This document shows positions 1-6,039 of a stretch of 6,039 nt of DNA, in pieces. This DNA comes from Bacteroidota bacterium. Lineage in GTDB: Bacteria > Bacteroidota > Bacteroidia > SXHM01. Numbering within the stretch: position 1 is the stretch's first letter; the number at the start of each line of letters is the position of its first letter. The translations under genes were made by a program, and so were the position numbers. The DNA lies in assembly GCA_005773695.1 (NCBI GenBank), contig SXHM01000001.1, positions 1 through 6,039 of the forward strand, given 5' to 3'. The notes under the pieces were generated by a model. That model did no database searches, was not told the origin of the DNA, and worked only from the letters and a program-made list of their open reading frames with translations.

Positions 1-1005
1 GCAAAAGAATCAGTAGCAACCAACCCAAAGCTAAAAGCATTACAGGTAACACTTGAAAAATTAGAAAAATCTTACGGCAAAGGCAGTATCATGCGCCTTG
101 GCGATAAAGCAGTAGAAACGTTGGAAGTAATTCCAACCGGATCAATAGGACTTGACCATGCATTGGGCGTTGGTGGTTTCCCGCGCGGAAGAGTGATTGA
201 AATTTATGGTCCAGAATCATCAGGTAAAACAACCCTGGCAATTCATGCTATTGCCAATGCTCAGAAACAAGGAGGCAGTGCAGCTTTCAGAGATGCTGAA
301 CATGCTTTCGATCGTTTTTATGCTGAGAAATTAGGCGTTGACATTGAAAACCTATTGATATCACAACCCGATAACGGTGAGCAGGCATTGGAAATTGCAG
401 ATAACCTGATCAGTTCAGGAGCCATTGATATTATTGTAATTGATTCGGTTGCTGCTCTTACTCCAAAAGCAGAGATTGAAGGTGAAATGGGCGATTCGAA
501 AATGGGTCTGCAGGCGCGTTTAATGTCACAGGCATTGAGAAAACTAACAGGTACAATTGCAAAAACAGGATGCTGTTGCATTTTTATCAACCAGTTGAGA
601 GATAAAATTGGAGTTATGTTCGGCAGCCCTGAGACTACTACAGGAGGTAATGCTTTAAAATTCTACTCTTCTATTCGCTTGGATATACGCAGGGTAACTC
701 AAATTAAAGAAGGCGAAGAAGCAACCGGAAATCACGTTCGTGTGAAGGTTGTTAAAAATAAAGTAGCTCCACCTTTCCGTAAAGCAGAATTTGACATTAT
801 GTTTGGAGAAGGCATTTCTAAACTCGGTGAAATTATTGACATCGGAGTGGAAATGAATATTATTAAAAAGAGCGGTTCGTGGTTCAGCTACGATGATGCA
901 AAACTTGGACAGGGGCGCGATTCAGTTAAACAGATTTTGATTGACAACCCTGAGTTGTGTGACCAGATTGAAGCTAAAATCCGTGAGCAACTGAAAGCAG
1001 CTTAA
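1..1005 (+). CDS. recA: Recombinase RecA (5'-partial)
   Basis: RecA, the ATP-dependent DNA strand-exchange protein of recombinational repair and the co-protease of the SOS response. The reading frame is open from base 1, before the first in-frame ATG at 91: the 30 codons ahead of it encode a RecA N-terminal helix ending in [11 protein letters not shown], so the true start lies upstream of the window. Visible motifs, numbered from codon 1 of the window: Walker [10 protein letters not shown] (70-78), catalytic-glutamate segment DAEH (98-101), Walker B-like IIVIDS, loop L1 around GEMGDSKMG, and loop L2 with [16 protein letters not shown]. The C-terminal domain is present, but the protein stops at KIREQLKAA, without the acidic tail of E. 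coli RecA. Two oddities: Arg at codon 97 (289-291), where the family has Ile or Val, and a Cys-Cys-Cys run just before IFINQLR. Identification is certain; the start and promoter are not visible. Confidence 0.98.
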   Translation, partial: AKESVATNPKLKALQVTLEKLEKSYGKGSIMRLGDKAVETLEVIPTGSIGLDHALGVGGFPRGRVIEIYGPESSGKTTLAIHAIANAQKQGGSAAFRDAEHAFDRFYAEKLGVDIENLLISQPDNGEQALEIADNLISSGAIDIIVIDSVAALTPKAEIEGEMGDSKMGLQARLMSQALRKLTGTIAKTGCCCIFINQLRDKIGVMFGSPETTTGGNALKFYSSIRLDIRRVTQIKEGEEATGNHVRVKVVKNKVAPPFRKAEFDIMFGEGISKLGEIIDIGVEMNIIKKSGSWFSYDDAKLGQGRDSVKQILIDNPELCDQIEAKIREQLKAA

Positions 1006-1008
1006 ACT

Positions 1009-2085
1009 GTGAATTTTATAATAATCAGCCGTATTATCACGGTGAGCTTAGTCGAAGAGCATTACAAATTGCCTTCGACTAAGTTCAGGCTGACAACTTT
1101 TCCCCTATTAGCATTCCTTTCATTTTCTCTTGTTTCCTGCGATTATTTTTCAGGCAAAAAAGCGGGAAATCAAATAACACTTTCACCAATTGATTCAATT
1201 TCTGAATTAATAAAAGATAAGCCTGAAGTTTCAAAACACTACAACGAGCGGGCAAAACTTTACTTAGAAAAGAAAGAATTCAAAAAGGCCAAGACTGATG
1301 CTGGAAAGGCTATTAGTTTAGACTCCAGTATATCATCGTATTACGTTACGATAGCTGACGGATATTTCTTTAATAACGAACCTGACAAATGTGAAGCATC
1401 CTTAAAGAAAGCGTATTCATTAGATGCACAAAACAAAGAAGCTCTGATAAAATTATGTGAGTTCTATATGTATTTAAATCGCTTTGAAGAGTCTGTAACA
1501 TTTGCAAATAAAATTCTGGAATTTGATCCTGATTATTCAAAAGCATATTTGATTAAGGGAATGTGTTATAAAGATGCTGGGGATACATCAAGGGCAATTT
1601 TAAATTTCCGGGAAGCATTTGATAAAGACCCTGAAAATTACAATGCATGTATTATGTTAGCACAATTGCATTTCGGTTTAAAAGATAAACTTGCTGTTAC
1701 CTATTACAACAATGCATTAAATCTTAAACCAAAAAGCCTGGAAGCGTATTATGGTTTAGCGATGTTTTATCAGGAAACTGGTGAACTAAACCGCGCATTG
1801 GAAAACTACGCAACCATTTTGGCTATTGACGCGAATTACAAAAACGCACACTTCAACATCGGCTATATTCATTTTCAATATTTAAAAAATTATAATGAGG
1901 CATTGAAACACTTTGATGATGCAGTAAAGAGTGATGCATCTTACTATCAGGCAGTTTATATGCGCGGCTTGTGTTACGAAACACTGGGCGATATTCAACG
2001 CGCCAAAGGTGAATATACCAGAGCATTACAAATTAATCCCGGCTATCAAATGGCACTTGATGGCATGAAGCGTGTTTTGAAATAA
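1009..2085 (+). CDS. TPR-repeat lipoprotein, start uncertain
   Basis: Probable exported lipoprotein built almost entirely of tetratricopeptide repeats, a protein-protein interaction scaffold; partner and pathway unknown. Counting from the GTG at 1009, a hydrophobic stretch (residues 29-43) ends in the lipobox LVSC with the lipidated Cys at residue 44. About eight TPR units of 34 residues follow (roughly 74-345), many with the typical A..Y and DP/NP-type helix ends such as ILEFDPD, AFDKDPE and ALQINPG. Asp follows the Cys and no acidic surface-export signal is evident, so a periplasm-facing anchor is likely. There is no ATG anywhere in the 5' region. Candidate starts are GTG 1009, GTG 1042 and TTG 1069; the last would give a compact 24-residue signal peptide beginning MPSTKFRLTT. 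A palindromic repeat occupies about 1043-1087, so the first 20-odd codons may not be genuine. The gap to the recA stop is 3 bases with GTG 1009 and 63 with TTG 1069. Confidence 0.85.
   Translation: MNFIIISRIITVSLVEEHYKLPSTKFRLTTFPLLAFLSFSLVSCDYFSGKKAGNQITLSPIDSISELIKDKPEVSKHYNERAKLYLEKKEFKKAKTDAGKAISLDSSISSYYVTIADGYFFNNEPDKCEASLKKAYSLDAQNKEALIKLCEFYMYLNRFEESVTFANKILEFDPDYSKAYLIKGMCYKDAGDTSRAILNFREAFDKDPENYNACIMLAQLHFGLKDKLAVTYYNNALNLKPKSLEAYYGLAMFYQETGELNRALENYATILAIDANYKNAHFNIGYIHFQYLKNYNEALKHFDDAVKSDASYYQAVYMRGLCYETLGDIQRAKGEYTRALQINPGYQMALDGMKRVLK
1043..1087. repeat. REP-like inverted repeat / hairpin
   Basis: The left arm TGAGCTTAGTCGAAG (1043-1057) and right arm CTTCGACTAAGTTCA (1073-1087) are reverse complements at 14 of 15 positions. 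The exception, G1046 against T1084, still pairs as G-U in RNA. A further GC pair step (1059-1060 with 1071-1072) can form past a bulged A, leaving a loop of about 10 bases. The core resembles, from memory, a family of GAGCNNNGTCGAAG-type intergenic palindromes that are abundant in Bacteroidota and other genomes; copy number cannot be tested here. It lies just after recA and could act as an mRNA-stabilising or attenuating hairpin. It is not followed by a strong U-run, so a classical intrinsic terminator is less likely. It overlaps the annotated 5' end of the TPR lipoprotein gene. Confidence 0.8.
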
Positions 2086-2109
2086 ACACTGACTAAAGAA
2101 GAAGGAATA

Positions 2110-3237
2110 ATGAATGATGAGATAAAATCCGTTTGGTCTTCAAAATTCCTTATTCGGTATTCGATATTTTTTCTTTTCATTTTTCTTTCAACTTTTTCAT
2201 TTGCTCAATCTAAATCCAATGGCTGGAGCGTTGGCGCATCTGCTCAATACGGTTTTATCCTTAGCCACCGCCACAATATGGGACACTTGGTCAGAGGACA
2301 CACTCCTGCTTTTGAGCTTACAGTTTCAAAACAAACCTTTGGGGATAAATACTGGCAGCAACATTATCGCTATCCTGTAATTGGTTATTCTTTTATTTAT
2401 ATCAACCTGAAAAATGACGAACAATTGGGAACTGCCCTTGCATTTTATCCTCACATCAGTTTTATGCAGAACAGACAGCGAAAGTTTATGCGTTACTTTA
2501 AAATCGGTTGCGGAGCAGGCTATATCTCAAAAGTTTTTGATCGTATTGAGAATAATAAAAACAATGCTATTGGTTCACATATCAATGTTTTTATAAACTT
2601 CACTTACGGTTTCAGATGGAAGCTACACCATAATTTTTCAATTGACGGAAGTTTATCATTTATGCATTTTTCTAATGCTTCGTTTACTGCACCTAATCTT
2701 GGAATTAATGTGCCAACCATTAACCTTGGAGCTACATGGCATTTTAGCAATGGAAAAGATGTTTATAAGAAAGACAGCATTGCTCCGCCTCGCGAACGTA
2801 AATGGATATATAGTGTAATCTTATCAGGCGGATTGAAAGAAATTTCTCCTGCTTACGGACCAAAATACGGCATAGGTTCATTGAATGCCGAAGTTATTAA
2901 ACCTGTAAGCAGAAAAAGCCGAATTGGTCTTGGTCTAGATATTTTTTACGATGCCTCTATTGAAAAAAAATTAAAAAGCTCCGGGAAAGAATATAGCGGA
3001 ATGTTTGCAACTGTGCGACCCGGACTACATTTTCATTATGAACTTAAAATCTCTGAGTTCTCTTTATTATTTGATGTTGGAGGATATCTTTACACACGCT
3101 GGAAAGATGATGGATACATTTATGCACGATCCGGAATTCGCTACCGTGTTGCCAAACATGTGTTGTTAGGTCTTGCGTTGAAAACGCATTACTTTAAAGC
3201 TGACTTTGCAGAATGGGGAGTTGGTTACGAATTTTGA
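2110..3237 (+). CDS. PagL-like lipid A 3-O-deacylase family outer-membrane protein
   Basis: Likely outer-membrane beta-barrel of the PagL / acyloxyacyl hydrolase family, which removes the 3-O-linked acyl chain of lipid A from the outer leaflet. The signal peptide is residues 1-32 (hydrophobic core YSIFFLFIFLSTFSFA, cleavage before Gln33). The body alternates short amphipathic strands. The motif FMHFSNASFTAPNLGIN (184-200) resembles the PagL active site: His186, Ser188 and Asn189 would match the catalytic His126/Ser128 and oxyanion Asn129 of Pseudomonas PagL. The position of catalytic Glu140 (Ser+12) appears to be Asn200. At 375 residues it is about twice PagL; residues 231-375 look like a second set of about eight strands and end in the aromatic C-terminus GYEF typical of barrel proteins. 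AAGGA at 2102-2106, three bases before the ATG, is a possible but closely spaced ribosome site. The gene starts 24 bases after the TPR gene, suggesting cotranscription. Family fairly sure, enzymatic activity unproven. Confidence 0.75.
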   Translation: MNDEIKSVWSSKFLIRYSIFFLFIFLSTFSFAQSKSNGWSVGASAQYGFILSHRHNMGHLVRGHTPAFELTVSKQTFGDKYWQQHYRYPVIGYSFIYINLKNDEQLGTALAFYPHISFMQNRQRKFMRYFKIGCGAGYISKVFDRIENNKNNAIGSHINVFINFTYGFRWKLHHNFSIDGSLSFMHFSNASFTAPNLGINVPTINLGATWHFSNGKDVYKKDSIAPPRERKWIYSVILSGGLKEISPAYGPKYGIGSLNAEVIKPVSRKSRIGLGLDIFYDASIEKKLKSSGKEYSGMFATVRPGLHFHYELKISEFSLLFDVGGYLYTRWKDDGYIYARSGIRYRVAKHVLLGLALKTHYFKADFAEWGVGYEF

Positions 3238-3239
3238 TC

Positions 3240-4505
3240 TTACAAGAACCTGCAGCTGAGTAAAGCAATATCATCTAAATATCCTCTGCTGCCTTTATGT
3301 TTTTTTAGTTTGGCAACAACATAATCGTTAAGTTCTTTCATGCTTGAATTTTGTTTCTCAACCAAAATTAACTCCAGCTTACTTAAACCAAATTCTTTAC
3401 TTTCCTCGTTCTCCAGTTCGGTTACACCATCGGTGTAACAAATAAGTGATGCACCTGCAGGAACATTTAAAATACCTTCTTTAATAGAACGGATTTCTTC
3501 CAGCATTCCTAGTCCGGGACAACCTACAGAAAGTTGGCTCACTGTGTTATCATACAAAAACAATGGAGGGTTTTGTCCGGCATTAATGTAAGTCATTACT
3601 CGGGTAATGAAATTATATTTTGCTATAAATAGTGTAATAAATTTTTCGCCTTTTGCACTTGCATTTACGCGTTTATTCAGCTCTGTAATAATTTCGGGAA
3701 GTGAAGAACTGTGGTAAAACAAGGCGCGTATATTTGCCTGAAAGTTGGCCATCAGTAAAGCTGCCGAAACACCTTTACCTGATACATCGGCCATGCATAG
3801 AGCTACTTCATTATCATTCAGTTTTACAAAATCATAATAATCACCTCCTATTTCCTGGTGGGGTTGATAAAATGCGTTGATCTCAATTTTATCATCTTTT
3901 GGAAGCGCATTAGGAAAAAGCATTGCCTGCATTTCTGATGCAAGCTCCAGCTCTTTTCGCACTGCTGCCTGACGCAGATTATCCTTTGCAAGTTTTTTAT
4001 TTTCAATGGCAACAGTAATAATGTTTGCCAATGTTTGAATAAAAGGTATGTGGCGGGTTTGGGTATTGTCAATTAAATCCTCTTTGATATCGCCAAGCAA
4101 CAAAAAAGCTAAGGGTTTTGATTTATGGAAAACGGGAATTACTACTTCAAACTTATCAAAGCAGGGATGGCGTTCTTCGTCAAATTCTGTTACATCTTTA
4201 AAAATCAAAATTTGTTTGGCTGCCTCCTCCTCTTCAAAACGTAAATCTAAACCATAGCGCAGTGAGCATCGCCATTCCTCATCACAAGTGTAGAACGCCA
4301 TTTTGCCAATGTTTAGCTGGCTGCGTAACACAAATTCAAAGATTTTTAAAAGCTGTTCTTTAGAAAAATTATTATTAATAGCATTGGTAATTTCTAGCAA
4401 CGAGTTGAGCTTGAGATTTTTCAGCTTGAGGGCCGAATTAGCAATCCGGAGGGTATCCAGAATTACTTTCTCATTTTTATTTTTTGTCAGCTCAGTCATT
4501 TGCAT
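3240..4505 (-). CDS. GAF-PP2C (RsbU/SpoIIE-type) serine/threonine phosphatase
   Basis: Cytoplasmic sensor phosphatase of the PPM/SpoIIE class, which in known systems dephosphorylates anti-sigma-factor antagonists (STAS proteins). An N-terminal coiled region (about 10-40) leads into a GAF-like sensor domain (about 36-170). A signalling helix with ELELASEMQAMLFP (185-198), the typical RsbU linker, joins it to the phosphatase domain (about 200-420). The metal-binding acidic residues are all present: EIGGDYYDF (Asp222), MADVSGKG (Asp240), CYTDGVTE (Asp359) and the terminal YLDDIALL (Asp411/Asp412); NAGQNPP (308-314) is also conserved. The catalytic site therefore looks intact. No signal peptide or membrane segment is seen. 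Start is either ATG 4505 or ATG 4499 two codons later; there is no clear Shine-Dalgarno sequence to decide. No anti-sigma factor, STAS antagonist or sigma factor is in the window, so its target is unknown. It ends two bases from the stop of the convergent PagL-like gene. Confidence 0.93.
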   Translation of the reverse strand: MQMTELTKNKNEKVILDTLRIANSALKLKNLKLNSLLEITNAINNNFSKEQLLKIFEFVLRSQLNIGKMAFYTCDEEWRCSLRYGLDLRFEEEEAAKQILIFKDVTEFDEERHPCFDKFEVVIPVFHKSKPLAFLLLGDIKEDLIDNTQTRHIPFIQTLANIITVAIENKKLAKDNLRQAAVRKELELASEMQAMLFPNALPKDDKIEINAFYQPHQEIGGDYYDFVKLNDNEVALCMADVSGKGVSAALLMANFQANIRALFYHSSSLPEIITELNKRVNASAKGEKFITLFIAKYNFITRVMTYINAGQNPPLFLYDNTVSQLSVGCPGLGMLEEIRSIKEGILNVPAGASLICYTDGVTELENEESKEFGLSKLELILVEKQNSSMKELNDYVVAKLKKHKGSRGYLDDIALLSCRFL

Positions 4506-4515
4506 ATAGTGTTTG

Positions 4516-4543
4516 CAAAACTATTGCACGAATTTAACCCAAA
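4516..4543 (-). promoter_or_regulatory. Possible Bacteroidota-type promoter of the phosphatase gene
   Basis: Read on the - strand, TAGTTTTG (4523-4516) fits the Bacteroidota -7 consensus TAnnTTTG, and TTTG (4543-4540) could be the -33 element. The spacer is 16 bases, somewhat shorter than usual. Transcription would begin only a few bases before ATG 4505, giving an almost leaderless mRNA; ATG 4499 would leave slightly more leader. The -7 box overlaps a small imperfect palindrome (GTTTTGCAAAC). It is a match by eye to a short degenerate consensus, so a chance occurrence in AT-rich DNA is possible. Confidence 0.4.
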
Positions 4544-4616
4544 CAGACTACCTGCCTCAAAGTTTTAGACAAAGTAATGTTTACAAGCGATTCAGATGAA
4601 TTAAACGCAGACTAAA

Positions 4617-5549
4617 TCAGCGCTTCAGCTTCTCAATTATTTCGGGAAGCTGTTTTATTAGCGCAAGTTCTTTCATTTTTTCGAGGGCTTCGCGAACGGG
4701 AGAGCCAAACCAGATTTTATTTCCTTCAATGGATTTGGCAATCCCAGATTGACCAAGCACCACAGCTCCTTTGCCAATGGTTAAGTCTTTTTGCACGCCA
4801 ACCTGACCCCACAGTATAACATCGTCTTCCACAATAACAACACCTGCAATACCTACCTGCGAAGCAAAGAGACAGTTCTTCCCAATCACAGTATCGTGTC
4901 CGATTTGAATGAGGTTATCCATTTTGGTGCCTTCGCCAATTACGGTGTCGCCCGATACACCACGGTCTATGGTGCAGTTAGCTCCAATCTCAACATTATT
5001 GTGGATAACTACACGGCCACAAGAGTTCCATTTCAGATATTTCCCATCCTCCTTTTTCATGTAAAAAGCATCAGAGCCTATAACAGTTCCTGAATGGATG
5101 ATAACATTATCGCCTAGTATGCAATGGTCGTAGATGCTAACGTTGGAGTGAATGATGCAATTCTTTCCGATGCTAACATGATTACCAACAAAAACTCCCG
5201 GTTGCAGAACTGTGCCCTCTCCTACACTTGCGGAAATGCTAATTGGTTCGGTTGCTTTTTCAAACGGACGAAAATGAAGTGTAAGTTTATTGTAATCCTG
5301 AAAAGGGTTTTCTGAAAAAATAAGCGCTTTACCTTCGGGGCACTTTACTTTTTTGTTAATGATAATGGTGGTAGCTGCTGAACCTAATGCCTTATCGTAA
5401 TACTTTTGATGATCAACAAAAGTGAGGTCGCCCGGTTCTACTTTGTGAATTTCATTGATACCGGTGATTTGAAAATCAGAAGCCCCCTCAAAATCAGCAC
5501 CGAGCAATGATGCTATCTCGGATAATGATTTGGAGGGGGCTAATTTCAT
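4617..5549 (-). CDS. lpxD: LpxD-family UDP-3-O-acylglucosamine N-acyltransferase (short form)
   Basis: Cytoplasmic acyltransferase of the LpxD family, which transfers a hydroxyacyl chain from acyl carrier protein to the 2-amino group of UDP-3-O-acylglucosamine in lipid A synthesis. The N-terminal uridine-binding domain (1-100) contains GDLTF....KY with Phe44 and Tyr50, spaced like the uracil-stacking Phe43/Tyr49 of Chlamydia LpxD. Residues about 105-270 are hexapeptide repeats of a left-handed beta-helix ([27 protein letters not shown]). NCTIDRG and DNLIQIGHD follow; His218 corresponds to the catalytic His239 of E. coli. A C-terminal helical tail (280-310) is present. At 310 residues it is shorter than E. 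coli LpxD (341), mostly by about one helix coil. Bacteroidota commonly carry a canonical LpxD plus a second shorter copy beside efp; this is probably the latter, so the substrate may differ. It starts 29 bases after the efp stop and likely shares its transcript. Confidence 0.9.
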   Translation of the reverse strand: MKLAPSKSLSEIASLLGADFEGASDFQITGINEIHKVEPGDLTFVDHQKYYDKALGSAATTIIINKKVKCPEGKALIFSENPFQDYNKLTLHFRPFEKATEPISISASVGEGTVLQPGVFVGNHVSIGKNCIIHSNVSIYDHCILGDNVIIHSGTVIGSDAFYMKKEDGKYLKWNSCGRVVIHNNVEIGANCTIDRGVSGDTVIGEGTKMDNLIQIGHDTVIGKNCLFASQVGIAGVVIVEDDVILWGQVGVQKDLTIGKGAVVLGQSGIAKSIEGNKIWFGSPVREALEKMKELALIKQLPEIIEKLKR

Positions 5550-5578
5550 TTATAATTGACATGCCATAGCGTGGGTCA

Positions 5579-6039
5579 CTACTTCACACGCTCCACGTAA
5601 CTCTCGGTGCGGGTATCAATTTTAATTTTTTCGCCTTGATTTACGAAAAGTGGAATGTTTATTTCAGCGCCTGTTTCCAGTTTACCGACTTTTAGGGTGT
5701 TAGTAGCAGTGTCGCCTTTTACTCCAGGTTCGGTATAGGTTACTTCCAGCTCAACAAAGGTTGGGGCTTCGGCTACAAGTGGCTCATCATTCTCAAAGCC
5801 TACTTTAATATCCATACCTTCTTTTAGAAATTTCACTTTATCGGCAAGCAAGGATATAGGCAGGTGTATTTGCTCAAAGCTCTCGGGGTGCATTACTACA
5901 ATGTGTTCGCCTTCGGGATAAATGAACTGGTAGTTGTTGTACTCTACACGTGCTATTTCTACTGCTTCATCGGCACGGAAACGGTGCTCTAATGATTTAC
6001 CTGAACGGATGTTTTTCATGCGTACCTGATAGAACGCAC
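5579..6039 (-). CDS. efp: Translation elongation factor P (5'-partial)
   Basis: EF-P binds the ribosome between the P and E sites and relieves stalling at consecutive prolines. The frame remains open to the window edge: upstream of the internal ATG at 6019 the codons read AFYQVR, matching the EF-P segment GQAFARV (Ala37-Phe38 in E. coli). The true start is therefore outside, with about 36 residues missing. The residue that is modified in many species (Lys34 in E. coli) lies about three codons beyond the edge, so its identity cannot be read. The visible 152 residues cover the end of domain I, all of domain II (from about VEYNNYQFIYPEG) and domain III with PTFVELEVTYTEPGVKGDT, the signature region LETGAEINIPLFVNQGE and the C-terminus IDTRTESYVERVK. 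Stop codon is TAG. lpxD follows at 29 bases, forming a probable efp-lpxD operon whose promoter is outside the window. Confidence 0.97.
   Translation of the reverse strand, partial: AFYQVRMKNIRSGKSLEHRFRADEAVEIARVEYNNYQFIYPEGEHIVVMHPESFEQIHLPISLLADKVKFLKEGMDIKVGFENDEPLVAEAPTFVELEVTYTEPGVKGDTATNTLKVGKLETGAEINIPLFVNQGEKIKIDTRTESYVERVK

Noticed and set aside
91..93. ATG at 91 as the recA start
   Set aside because: The frame is open upstream and encodes a conserved RecA N-terminus; this Met is the internal one in KGSIMRLG.
318..590. 90-codon open frame on the - strand inside recA
   Set aside because: It lies wholly antisense to well-conserved RecA codons and encodes no recognisable domain.
1043..1100. 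Hairpin after recA as a classical intrinsic terminator
   Set aside because: The stem is strong, but it is followed by GGCTGACAACTTTTCCCC and not by an immediate U-run, so the repeat-element reading is preferred.
2414..2596. 60-codon open frame on the + strand inside the PagL-like gene
   Set aside because: Alternate-frame shadow of the barrel gene, with no motif or start signal.
3848..4509. Short open frames within the phosphatase gene (3848-4072 on the - strand; 4048-4257 and 4303-4509 on the + strand)
   Set aside because: All overlap the intact GAF-PP2C reading frame and have no domain content.
4506..4616. Possible terminator between lpxD and the phosphatase gene
   Set aside because: Only very short inverted repeats such as TTCATCTGAA are present, with no stem of useful length and no T-run.
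4791..5093. 100-codon open frame on the + strand opposite lpxD
   Set aside because: Antisense to conserved hexapeptide repeats; its composition reflects the repeat codons and no family is recognised. The same applies to 5124-5315.
6017..6019. ATG at 6019 as the efp start
   Set aside because: Upstream codons AFYQVR continue the EF-P domain I; starting here would remove the modified loop and make the protein about 40 residues too short.

Overview
The window looks like an ordinary chromosomal segment of a member of the Bacteroidota. RecA carries the phylum-style block [15 protein letters not shown], and EF-P is followed directly by a short LpxD paralogue, a pairing I recall from this phylum. 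Shine-Dalgarno sequences are weak or absent, one promoter candidate fits the Bacteroidota -7 element TAnnTTTG, and the DNA is moderately AT-rich. No mobile element, CRISPR array, tRNA, rRNA or phage gene was seen. Assignment below phylum level is not possible from this sequence.

Left half, + strand (1-3237): the 3' part of recA (start codon outside the window), then an eight-repeat TPR lipoprotein gene, then a gene for an outer-membrane beta-barrel of the PagL-like lipid A 3-O-deacylase (acyloxyacyl hydrolase) type. These three genes are tightly spaced and may be cotranscribed. A REP-like inverted repeat (about 1043-1087) lies between recA and the TPR gene and overlaps the apparent 5' end of the TPR coding region. 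The true start of that gene is therefore uncertain, and the repeat may encode part of its signal peptide.

Right half, - strand (6039-3240): efp (elongation factor P, 5' end cut by the window edge), then after 29 bases lpxD or its paralogue, then after 111 bases a GAF-PP2C (RsbU/SpoIIE-type) serine/threonine phosphatase that may have its own promoter. The phosphatase and the PagL-like gene converge tail to tail with only two bases between their stop codons.

Functionally, two genes concern lipid A: an N-acyltransferase of its synthesis (LpxD-like) and a possible outer-membrane deacylase (PagL-like). They are on opposite strands and not in one operon. The rest are housekeeping genes (RecA, EF-P) or regulatory and scaffold proteins. 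I did not find a convincing new multi-gene system. The points most worth checking are the palindromic repeat inside the lipoprotein start region, an Arg replacing a hydrophobic residue next to the RecA catalytic glutamate, and the two-part architecture of the PagL-like protein.
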